From: JBGLNJ01 sp964353405
GTDB lineage: Bacteria > Chloroflexota > Anaerolineae > Fen-1058
Length of the DNA stretch: 5,130 bases
Direction: 5' to 3'
Assembly: GCA_964353405.1 (NCBI GenBank)
Contig: CAYGWJ010000437.1
Span: 1-5,130 of the forward strand
Below, piece by piece: positions 1 through 5,130 of the stretch (positions are counted from its first letter, which is position 1; each line of letters opens with the position of its first letter). The notes beneath the pieces were generated by a model. The model worked only from the letters and a program-made list of their open reading frames with translations, had not been told where the DNA came from and did no database searches. Both the position numbers and the translations under genes were made by a program.

Positions 1-500
1 AACTGCCCCACGCTCACGTCGATCGTCGAGTTGTGCGCGTAAAAGGTCTGCACCTTGCCGTTCTGCACGACGACCAGGTTGCCGTACCCGTGCGAGTCAG
101 CCCCGGCGTAGACGACCGTCCCGGCGATGGTCGTGTGAACCGAGGTCCCTGTGTCGACCGGGATGTCGATCCCGGTGTGGTTGGCGTATACGTATCCGTT
201 GGCGCACGTCACATTCTTCCCGTAATCGCAAAAGATCGAGCCGGACACGGGCAGGCTGGAAGGAACATCGCCTGGGCCGGAATACACTTCGCCCGAATAG
301 ATGATAGTGATCATCTCGGGGTCTTCGAGATAGTTCTCCAGGCTGCCCATGATCCACTCTTTGGTGCGAAATGAGAACGTGGGGAACGGAACCAGGTCGG
401 CCAGCAGCCAATACATGACGACCTGCAAGATCACAAAGCAGCCAGCAAAGGCGAGCGCCAGGACAAACAAGCCTTTGAATAGTTTAGAGATGATCGACAC
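1..500 (-). CDS. Membrane-anchored M23-family peptidase (5' part; C-terminus beyond left edge)
   Basis: Probable zinc endopeptidase that cuts peptidoglycan cross-links or bridges outside the membrane. The 166 visible codons begin with a short basic stretch and one long hydrophobic segment (about residues 9-34), giving an N-in/C-out anchor. A linker of about 50 residues follows, then an M23/LytM-like fold from about residue 85. The HxxxD zinc-ligand motif is NHTGID (H108, D112). It is followed by the typical TIAGTVVYAG strand pair, GYGNLVVV, and FYAHNS with the second catalytic-type His (H156). The final HxH motif would lie outside the window. C91 and C99 could form a disulfide. The frame has a stop at about 549-551 and no ATG before the hydrophobic segment, so I start at GTG 500, which has GGAG 7 bases upstream. 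M23 enzymes often take the VirB1 role in Gram-positive-type T4SS, which fits the upstream genes. LAFAGC (residues 15-20) is a poor lipobox, so a TM anchor is preferred over a lipoprotein. The family is confident; the role is inferred. Confidence 0.88.
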   Translation of the reverse strand, partial: MSIISKLFKGLFVLALAFAGCFVILQVVMYWLLADLVPFPTFSFRTKEWIMGSLENYLEDPEMITIIYSGEVYSGPGDVPSSLPVSGSIFCDYGKNVTCANGYVYANHTGIDIPVDTGTSVHTTIAGTVVYAGADSHGYGNLVVVQNGKVQTFYAHNSTIDVSVGQ

Positions 501-570
501 GGCGGGTCTCCACCATCTTGATCTGCACCAATTCTCGCCCCAAGAGGTCTAATGAGCTGACGCCTGTCAC
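484..570 (-). CDS. Possible 28-aa translationally coupled mini-ORF
   Basis: A GTG at 570 overlaps the TGA of the 86-aa membrane protein in a GTGA arrangement. It opens a 28-codon frame that ends in TAA at 484-486, overlapping the start of the M23 gene by 17 bases. The peptide begins MTGVSSLDLLGRELVQ, is hydrophilic, and resembles nothing I recognise. In favour: the stop/start overlap matches two other junctions in this operon, and translation through it would bring ribosomes to the M23 GTG. Against: it is very short, has no good Shine-Dalgarno of its own, and is the tail of a longer arginine-rich shadow frame. It may be chance or only a coupling device. Confidence 0.15.
   Translation of the reverse strand: MTGVSSLDLLGRELVQIKMVETRRVDHL
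508..511 (-). promoter_or_regulatory. Ribosome binding site deciding the GTG start of the M23 gene
   Basis: GGAG lies 7 bases upstream of GTG 500. It supports this GTG as the start in a frame that has no nearby upstream ATG. The GTG is immediately followed by the expected short basic/hydrophobic anchor. Confidence 0.6.
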
Positions 571-827
571 GACCGCTGCCGATCGCCTGGCAGCGAACCG
601 CGGGACAAAAACACAATCATCCAGATTCCGGTGTTCATGAACGGCACGGCCGCCACCATCAACGGCGCGCGCAATTGCACGTTGCCGGCGTAAAGCAAAA
701 TGCTCACGACAAGCATCAACGTCCACGCCGGGCGGCTTCCCACGACTGGGTTGCAGACCATAACCGCGCTGACAAGCATCAAGACCTGCGCCAGCCGCGT
801 CACTGTTTCGCCATTCACGCCAGGCAT
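567..827 (-). CDS. Small hydrophobic protein, about three membrane segments, unknown function
   Basis: An 86-residue protein that I do not recognise by family. Hydrophobic segments lie at about residues 11-30, 35-52 and 56-75, followed by a short polar basic tail ending GDRQRS. Size and hydrophobicity recall small inner-membrane T4SS subunits (VirB2/TrbC-like pilins or VirB3-like proteins). They also fit the extra TM segments that some TadB/TadC-type proteins carry. No signal-peptide cleavage site or pilin motif is clear. It begins 13 bases after the stop of the 265-aa T2SF-like gene, so it is surely co-transcribed. ATG 827 has a purine-rich AAGGG only 1 base upstream. GGTGAG sits about 12 bases upstream. 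A GTG at 818 is 10 bases from the AAGGG, so the real start may be three codons later. It is placed between the platform-like proteins and the M23 hydrolase, so a membrane-channel part is likely but inferred. Confidence 0.68.
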   Translation of the reverse strand: MPGVNGETVTRLAQVLMLVSAVMVCNPVVGSRPAWTLMLVVSILLYAGNVQLRAPLMVAAVPFMNTGIWMIVFLSRGSLPGDRQRS

Positions 828-840
828 TCCCTTGCCACGC

Positions 841-1638
841 TCACCGGGGTGCGGTCATCCATCCGATCAGTGTGGGCAGGAGCGCCAGGGCCAAAGAGTC
901 CAGCAGGCCGGACACACTCCACACGGCCAGCCTGCGCCGGGCGCTGTGGAGCTCTTGATCCGCCTGCGTCCACCGGTCCAGCCAGGTGACACTCGCCCGG
1001 TCGAGCAAGTCAACGCGCCCAGCGCCACGCAGCGCCGCGCTGGCGCGCTCCAGGCACTCGCGCACGTCGTCAGGCCAGTCACCTTCAGCCAGGCGCTCCA
1101 GCGCTTTATCGGGTGACAGCCCGGCTCGCACATAATGCCCCAGGCGCGCGGGCAAAATGCCGGCTGCGTTCACACCTCCATGAAGAACGACGTAGTAGAG
1201 AGCCTGTTCTGGAGTGCAGTTCAACGCCAGTGCCAGGCGCAGATCGGACAGGAAACACCGGACCTCCTTGCGCAGCTGCCGCTCTCCCTGTACGCGCCAC
1301 CAGGACCGGATGACCAGCGGGATAGCCGCCATCGCCAATCCAACAAGGCGCGCCAAGGGCATGGTGTCGAACGTCATCGTCGTGATGCCCAGCCCAACCA
1401 GGCCGTACAGAAACACCGGCACGGCCCAGTTGATGCGCGGCAGCCGGTACAGCTCCTCAACCGACAAGGGCTGGGCCAGTTGCCGTTCTACCTCGGTGTG
1501 GCGGATCAACGCCTCAAATCTGCGCTGCGCCTGCGCCAGCCATCGCCAGCGAGAGAGTCGCGACAGGCCGCTTCTCGCAGACAGCCAGAGCACAGTCCCC
1601 GCGGTCACAGCGGATAACGCCAACAGCGCCTGGCTCAT
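841..1638 (-). CDS. TadC/TadB-like (type II secretion F family-like) inner-membrane protein
   Basis: A 265-residue integral membrane protein, second of a tandem pair. Hydrophobic stretches are at about residues 4-20, 70-90, 95-112 and 238-258. Between the third and fourth lies a cytoplasmic helical domain (about 113-235). It begins with a basic WWRVQGERQLRKEV segment followed by FLSDLRLALALNCTPEQALY. This resembles the T2SF pattern, in which a basic helix precedes leucine-rich helices and a turn of the 'aG.s.eqAl' type. Such proteins form the inner-membrane platform that works with a secretion ATPase in Tad pili and type II secretion. The ATG overlaps the TGA of the upstream gene by 4 bases (ATGA), with AGGT 5 bases before it. 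This implies translational coupling and matched amounts of the two proteins. The T2SF assignment rests on topology and sequence flavour only. An unrelated T4SS membrane subunit is the alternative. Confidence 0.72.
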   Translation of the reverse strand: MSQALLALSAVTAGTVLWLSARSGLSRLSRWRWLAQAQRRFEALIRHTEVERQLAQPLSVEELYRLPRINWAVPVFLYGLVGLGITTMTFDTMPLARLVGLAMAAIPLVIRSWWRVQGERQLRKEVRCFLSDLRLALALNCTPEQALYYVVLHGGVNAAGILPARLGHYVRAGLSPDKALERLAEGDWPDDVRECLERASAALRGAGRVDLLDRASVTWLDRWTQADQELHSARRRLAVWSVSGLLDSLALALLPTLIGWMTAPR

Positions 1639-2408
1639 GGGCTACCTGCGTCGACCTGCCGCGCTTCTGCCTCAAGGCGAAGACAAAGGGCCATTCCAAA
1701 GACGGTGAAGGCCATCAACACGAAGCGGGCCGCAAGGCTGCCGGTATAGAACATGCGCGTGTTCGGCATTGTCAAGGCCAGGGCGACGGCTCCGACCAGA
1801 ACGGCTTCGAGAATGCGCTTGGTCAGGTTGACGATGAACAGGCCAAGCCATGCCCAGTCTCGCAAAAGATGCTGCACACGCAGGCTCTCATCCAAGTCGG
1901 CCAGCGCCGAGTCGATGGCGACCGGCTCCGACAGCTCCGTGCGCTCCAGGATAAAGGCCAGGTGGCGCGCGTCCGGATCGCCGAGGTCATACAACGGCTT
2001 CAAACTCTCGGCCAGGGCGCCGCAGTCCGTCAGTGTGGCCGCCCGGCAACGGGTCACACATGCCTCTACCGTCTGTCGCAGCTTTCCACCCGGAATCCTG
2101 GCCGCCGAGACCTCCAATGCATCCATCGCGGAGGGAAGCACTGGATAGACAGCGCGCAGTTGCCAGACCAGGCGCTCGAGGTGGTCGGGCGCAACAGCCG
2201 CCTGCCGCGACCGGTACTGGCGATGGAACCACCAGGCCACGTAGGCGCCGGCGATGACCGAGAAAGCAGATAGCACGCCATCGCGGGCCAGCACGGCCAG
2301 CGCCAGCCCGGCGCCAAGCGCCAGCACACTTTCCCAGTTGATCGGGCGATACAGGCGAGACCGCCTGCTCGTCATGTCGATCCATATTCGTTTTCGCTGC
2401 AAAGTCAT
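1635..2408 (-). CDS. TadB-like (type II secretion F family-like) inner-membrane protein
   Basis: A 257-residue membrane protein, first of a tandem pair with the next gene. After a basic N-terminus rich in Arg/Lys come two close hydrophobic stretches (about residues 26-41 and 45-61). A cytoplasmic helical domain follows (about 62-183), containing LVWQLRAVYPVLPSAMDALE, and then two C-terminal membrane segments (about 185-213 and 221-244). This TM - cytoplasmic helical domain - TM-TM order is that of TadB/TadC and the T2SF fold, which act as inner-membrane platform of Tad-type pili. The start is ATG 2408: GAGGAG lies 6 bases upstream and the virB4 stop only 10 bases upstream. The frame stays open further upstream inside virB4 but encodes an arginine-rich shadow there. 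The 3' end overlaps the next gene by 4 bases. The position directly after the VirB4 ATPase suggests the two act together. Membrane topology is clear; the family is probable, not certain. Confidence 0.75.
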   Translation of the reverse strand: MTLQRKRIWIDMTSRRSRLYRPINWESVLALGAGLALAVLARDGVLSAFSVIAGAYVAWWFHRQYRSRQAAVAPDHLERLVWQLRAVYPVLPSAMDALEVSAARIPGGKLRQTVEACVTRCRAATLTDCGALAESLKPLYDLGDPDARHLAFILERTELSEPVAIDSALADLDESLRVQHLLRDWAWLGLFIVNLTKRILEAVLVGAVALALTMPNTRMFYTGSLAARFVLMAFTVFGMALCLRLEAEARQVDAGSP

Positions 2409-2414
2409 CGTTTG

Positions 2415-2420
2415 CTCCTC
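2415..2420 (-). promoter_or_regulatory. Strong ribosome binding site for the first T2SF-like gene
   Basis: GAGGAG overlaps the TGA stop of virB4 (2419-2421) and stands 6 bases before ATG 2408. It is the best Shine-Dalgarno in the window. It decides the start against the longer open frame reaching back to 2516. Confidence 0.7.
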
Positions 2421-4227
2421 AAGTTGAAGTGGCTCGTTCTTGCGGGCTGGTCGAGTACAGCGGCATCCGCTCCGGGTCGACCGGCACGAAGAGCGGGATG
2501 TGCGCCTGGCTGCCATACAGCAGGATGGCTTCGCCTTTCCCCAGGCGCGGCAGTTCTGCTACTTCGGCCTGGTTGAGATTGAATAGTTGCCCCAGCACTG
2601 GTGCGGCGGTCTGCTTCTGCCCGAACAGTACGACCGTGTCGGCGGTGTCGCAGATGCTCTTGGCGTCGTCGCTGCGCAACAAGTCTTCGACGAAATGCGT
2701 CGCCAGCCACAGGCCGGCAAAGTATTTGCGGAAGCGCCGTGCCATGGCCGAGAGATCCGCCACCATATGCGGGTAGCGCAGCAGGTGCCAGCCTTCGTCA
2801 ATGATGACGTGTGTGGGTGTCATTTGACCGGGCGTCACAACGTGCGACCAGATATAGTTTTGGATTTGCCAGATGCGCATCGGCAGCATGTCCGGCGCTA
2901 CGTCGCGCAGGCCGAACACGACGAGTGGGCTGTTTTGCACGTCTACGTTGGTGTGCGTGTCAAAGTCGTCGGCATACCTCCCCTCGGTGTAGGCGAACAG
3001 GCACGCGGCCAGGGCCTCGCCTTCCTTGCGCTGCTGCGACTCGCGCAGCGCAAGGACGAAATCGGACAGCCTGGGCGGCGTCCTGTCCCACGTCTGCGGG
3101 TCGCGGTGGTTGATGCCGGCTTCCTGCAAGACGCGCACGTAAGCCTGGTGAATCACCGGACCTTCCTCGATGTCGGAGAGCGGTCGAGACACGGCGGCGC
3201 GGATAAAGCCTTTCAACACGCTCAAGCCCTGGGCCGGGGCGTCGGCGGCCTGCGGATTGAGGTCGAGGATGTTCATGCGAACGTCACTGCCTCGCTGCAG
3301 GTCGACGAACACGCCGCCGAGATCCTGGCACAACGGCCCGAACTCGTTTTCGAGATCCACAATGACGACCCGGTGGCCCATCGGCACCGCGCCGTCCACG
3401 AACGCTTTCAAAAAGGTGGACTTGCCTCGACCGGACTGGCCCAACACGAGCGTCGTTCCGTTGGAGAGCGACTTGTCGAACGGGTTGAGCACGACCCACG
3501 TGCCGGTGTGGCGGTGGATGCCATAGTGAATGCCGGTCGGGTCATAGTAGGTCTTGCGGACGAACGGAAACATCTCGCCGAGTGCCCCCGAAGACATGTT
3601 GCGCGTGCGCATCAGGCGATCCGTGCCGGTCGGCAGCACCGAGTGAATGGATTGTTCCTGCAAGGAACCTGCACGGAAGAAGCGCACGTCCGCGCGCTTG
3701 AGCGCGTCCTCGAAACGCGCCGAGATTTCTTCAAGATCGGCACGGCTGGCAGCCCAGACGACCATGTACCAGCCGAGCTGGTAGACGGTCTCGCCCGCGA
3801 GTTCGATCTCGGCCAGCGCCTGGTCGGCCCCGCCGATCTCGGCGTTGCGGATGAAACTGCCCAGCTTGCCATTGCGCGCGTCCTGGATGTTGGCCGCGGT
3901 CAAGATCGTGCGCCGGTGCTTCAAGGCTTCGTGCACCTGGGTCTCGTCTTCGGGATAGATGTACCAGCTCATCCACGTCTGCGCGGGAAAATTATAGATG
4001 CCCAGCGGCACAAAGACCTGGTTGCCCGGCAGGTCGTGGACAAAGTAGGCGCGGGCAAACATGTGCTCGACGCGGAACCAGTCGTGGCCGAATTCTAGAT
4101 CCGCCGGGGCCAGGTCGTCGTGCAGCGTCGCCTCGCCCGCGCGCAGGATGTCGTCCGTGCTACGGCTGCCACGCGTCGGAGTTTTGAGTTGTTGAAGACC
4201 CTGCTTGATCTTGTCTTTCCAACCCAT
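2419..4227 (-). CDS. virB4: VirB4-family type IV secretion ATPase
   Basis: AAA+-like motor of a T4SS, energising channel or pilus assembly and substrate transfer at the inner membrane. It has about 602 residues. Residues 1-245 are a VirB4/TraC-like middle region with FIRNAEIGGADQALAEIE and MVVWAASRADLEEIS. The RecA-like domain starts near residue 246 (WVVLNPFDKSLSNGTTLVLG). Walker A is GQSGRGKS (263-270). VVIVDLENEFGPLCQDLGG follows at 287-305. Walker B is THVIIDEGWHLL (472-483; D477, E478). LWLATHFVEDLL follows at 507-518, and a final strand region SICDTADTVVLFGQK at 524-538. All core motifs are intact. Typical VirB4 is about 800 residues. Here the missing N-terminal part appears as the separate 262-aa gene just upstream. 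ATG 4227 has GGAG 10 bases upstream. GTG 4233 overlaps the upstream TGA and would add two residues; it is the alternative start, with only 4 bases spacing. The family is very confident; the transported substrate cannot be told. Confidence 0.95.
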   Translation of the reverse strand: MGWKDKIKQGLQQLKTPTRGSRSTDDILRAGEATLHDDLAPADLEFGHDWFRVEHMFARAYFVHDLPGNQVFVPLGIYNFPAQTWMSWYIYPEDETQVHEALKHRRTILTAANIQDARNGKLGSFIRNAEIGGADQALAEIELAGETVYQLGWYMVVWAASRADLEEISARFEDALKRADVRFFRAGSLQEQSIHSVLPTGTDRLMRTRNMSSGALGEMFPFVRKTYYDPTGIHYGIHRHTGTWVVLNPFDKSLSNGTTLVLGQSGRGKSTFLKAFVDGAVPMGHRVVIVDLENEFGPLCQDLGGVFVDLQRGSDVRMNILDLNPQAADAPAQGLSVLKGFIRAAVSRPLSDIEEGPVIHQAYVRVLQEAGINHRDPQTWDRTPPRLSDFVLALRESQQRKEGEALAACLFAYTEGRYADDFDTHTNVDVQNSPLVVFGLRDVAPDMLPMRIWQIQNYIWSHVVTPGQMTPTHVIIDEGWHLLRYPHMVADLSAMARRFRKYFAGLWLATHFVEDLLRSDDAKSICDTADTVVLFGQKQTAAPVLGQLFNLNQAEVAELPRLGKGEAILLYGSQAHIPLFVPVDPERMPLYSTSPQERATST

Positions 4228-4229
4228 GC

Positions 4230-5018
4230 TCACTCTGCTCCGTTGTCGCGACTATCGTCGTGACCATTGCCGCTGCTGGTTGTCGTCTGCGGCCTTTCGT
4301 CTGGCGACCAGCCAACGCCCGTGGCGACGAGCGACGGCATCAGGCGCAGCCGCGGCGGCGTCAGGTCGGCCAGTGGGCTGCACACGGGGTGATAGAAAAA
4401 GTAAATGATCTCGGCGACCTCGCTGGCTGCCAGCTCACGGGCCTGGAGGCCGGTGTGCGAGAGCTCTCCTTGCACATGCGCGAGCTTGCGGTTCAGGACG
4501 CCGAGTGCTTTGTCAAAGACATCGGCCGTCATGATCCGTTTCGCATTGCGCGCTATGAAGGGGTTGTAGAAGACGACGATGAAATACCGGTTCTCGATCG
4601 GGTGAATGTCTTGCAGCGCAAACTCGATAAAGGCCGCCCAGCGTTCCAACCGTCTGCCCAGTCGCTCCTCACGCGCCGAGCGAACCGCGTCCGCGTCGCG
4701 CAAGGCTTCAGCTTCTCTCAAGCGAGTTGTTGAAAGACTTCGCATCCGATCCAGGTACGCCTTGAGGTTCTGCGGATACGTCGCCATGACGATCTGGACA
4801 GCGTCTGGAAAGCGAATCGAAGAGATGAACTGCCCGAACTGGCTGCGGACAAACGCCGCTTCGTCGGGGTCGGCCATCGTCAGGTCAACCGGCTCGATCT
4901 CCAAGACGCGCGCCAGCGTCCCGTCGTCAGCGATCACCACGTCGCCGACGAAGCGGCGGATGTTGAGATGCAGTTGTGTGGGCGGTGCGCTATGCGTCGG
5001 TCTAGGTTTATTGAGCAT
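4230..5018 (-). CDS. VirB4/TraC N-terminal-domain protein (separate non-ATPase half of VirB4)
   Basis: A 262-residue soluble protein without a Walker motif. Residues about 15-90 look like the start of VirB4/TraC proteins: a strand-rich RRFVGDVVIADDGTLARVLE followed by FVRSQFGQFISSIRFPDAVQ and IVMATYPQNLKAYLDR. A charged, probably helical or coiled segment follows (about 90-128). Then comes AAFIEFALQDIHPIENRYF with IVVFYNPF (129-154), the usual second repeat-like strand of this domain. Another helical region (165-210) carries the ELSHTGLQARELAASEVAEI pattern seen before the motor domain of VirB4. The tail (about 237-262) is polar, acidic and low in complexity, probably a disordered end. The start is ATG 5018 with GGAAG 8 bases upstream. 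The open frame reaches back to 5111 but encodes a Trp/Arg-rich shadow there. It probably binds the ATPase encoded next to it. Separate TraC-like proteins preceding VirB4 are known in some Gram-positive and candidate-phylum T4SS loci. Confidence 0.82.
   Translation of the reverse strand: MLNKPRPTHSAPPTQLHLNIRRFVGDVVIADDGTLARVLEIEPVDLTMADPDEAAFVRSQFGQFISSIRFPDAVQIVMATYPQNLKAYLDRMRSLSTTRLREAEALRDADAVRSAREERLGRRLERWAAFIEFALQDIHPIENRYFIVVFYNPFIARNAKRIMTADVFDKALGVLNRKLAHVQGELSHTGLQARELAASEVAEIIYFFYHPVCSPLADLTPPRLRLMPSLVATGVGWSPDERPQTTTSSGNGHDDSRDNGAE
4238..4241 (-). promoter_or_regulatory. Ribosome binding site for virB4
   Basis: GGAG lies inside the end of the upstream gene, 10 bases before ATG 4227 and 4 bases before GTG 4233. 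Spacing slightly favours the ATG. Either start implies translational coupling to the upstream gene, whose stop is at 4230-4232. Confidence 0.5.
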
Positions 5019-5022
5019 GGCA

Positions 5023-5130
5023 TCATCTTCCAGAGAGATAATCCAGGTAGACCAGCAACTGTTGCGCGCCGCCCGTCGCCATGTACACCGACAGCCCGGC
5101 CAGGATGGCAAAGATCAGGACGTTGGCCAT
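5023..5130 (-). CDS. Small membrane protein or C-terminus of a longer gene cut by the right edge
   Basis: The reading frame covers 35 codons, from an ATG that is exactly the last three bases of the window to a TGA at 5023-5025. It reads MANVLIFAILAGLSVYMATG and then a short tail ending VYLDYLSGR. Residues about 4-18 form one hydrophobic helix. Because nothing upstream is visible, I cannot tell whether this is a complete small gene or the end of a larger one; an internal methionine is quite possible. It stops 4 bases before the start of the VirB4 N-terminal-domain gene, so it belongs to the same operon. In T4SS loci the gene just before VirB4 is often a small membrane protein of the VirB3 or PrgI type, so this is a candidate by position only. 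Confidence 0.5.
   Translation of the reverse strand: MANVLIFAILAGLSVYMATGGAQQLLVYLDYLSGR
5027..5031 (-). promoter_or_regulatory. Ribosome binding site for the VirB4 N-terminal-domain gene
   Basis: GGAAG lies 8 bases before ATG 5018 and inside the last codons of the upstream small ORF. It supports ATG 5018 over upstream in-frame starts. Confidence 0.55.

Noticed and set aside
1..20. Possible broken M23 gene at the left edge
   Set aside because: The frame is open to the first base, so the missing C-terminus is due to the window boundary and not evidence of a pseudogene.
33..374. 113-codon plus-strand ORF at the left edge
   Set aside because: It is antisense to the M23 peptidase, with no domain and no convincing ribosome binding site.
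97..411. 104-codon minus-strand ORF within the M23 gene
   Set aside because: It is a different frame of the same strand, extremely rich in Arg/His/Asp. The overlapping frame encodes a clear M23 fold with HxxxD.
501..566. Possible terminator or promoter in the 66-base gap before the M23 gene
   Set aside because: I see no convincing GC-rich hairpin with a T-run and no -35/-10 pair; the gap seems to be plain intra-operon spacer.
675..1116. Plus-strand ORFs of 104 and 138 codons
   Set aside because: Antisense shadows of the 86-aa and 265-aa membrane proteins, with Arg/Pro/Ala-rich composition typical of shadows.
2409..2516. N-terminal extension of the first T2SF-like gene to 2516
   Set aside because: The extension lies inside virB4 in another frame and is Arg/Ser/Cys-rich. 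GAGGAG 6 bases before ATG 2408 marks the real start.
2587..4098. 503-codon plus-strand ORF opposite virB4
   Set aside because: It lies wholly antisense to a VirB4 ATPase with intact motifs. Its product is rich in Arg, His, Val and Asp with no recognisable domain. Long antisense frames are expected from GC-rich codon usage.
4260..4733. 157-codon plus-strand ORF
   Set aside because: Antisense to the VirB4 N-terminal-domain gene, with no recognisable motif.
5019..5111. N-terminal extension of the VirB4 N-terminal-domain gene to 5111
   Set aside because: The extension is Trp/Arg/Cys-rich and overlaps the small hydrophobic ORF in another frame. GGAAG is correctly spaced for ATG 5018.

Overview
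The window is a tightly packed GC-rich segment with all its genes on the minus strand, read from the right edge to the left edge. It looks like part of one operon for a type IV secretion (conjugation-like) apparatus. Adjacent genes overlap by 4 bases or are separated by only a few bases; the largest gap is 66 bases. No RNA gene, insertion sequence, CRISPR array or clear terminator is visible. No promoter is visible either; it presumably lies beyond the right edge.

Layout in transcription order: (1) a 35-codon membrane ORF whose ATG is the last three bases of the window, so it may be a complete small gene or the tail of a longer one; (2) a 262-aa protein resembling the N-terminal, non-ATPase part of VirB4/TraC; (3) a ~602-aa VirB4-family ATPase with intact Walker A and Walker B motifs; (4) a 257-aa and (5) a 265-aa membrane protein, both with a TadB/TadC-like (type II secretion F) layout; (6) an 86-aa very hydrophobic protein with about three membrane segments; (7) the first 166 codons of a membrane-anchored M23-type metallopeptidase. 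The M23 gene starts at a GTG and runs off the left edge.

Functional picture (inference): genes 2 and 3 would form a split VirB4 energising unit. Genes 4 and 5 resemble the inner-membrane platform proteins of Tad/type IV pilus machines. The M23 protein would open peptidoglycan locally, replacing a VirB1-type transglycosylase. A VirB4 motor next to tandem T2SF-like membrane proteins and an M23 hydrolase is not the classical VirB1-11 layout. It is the most interesting aspect of the window.

Organism: the high GC, the VirB4 split into two genes and the M23 wall hydrolase fit a Gram-positive-like or monoderm-related lineage, such as Chloroflexota or Actinomycetota, or a mobile element of one. This rests on general resemblance and is a weak inference. 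The strong antisense ORFs, including a 503-codon one opposite virB4, are composition artefacts.
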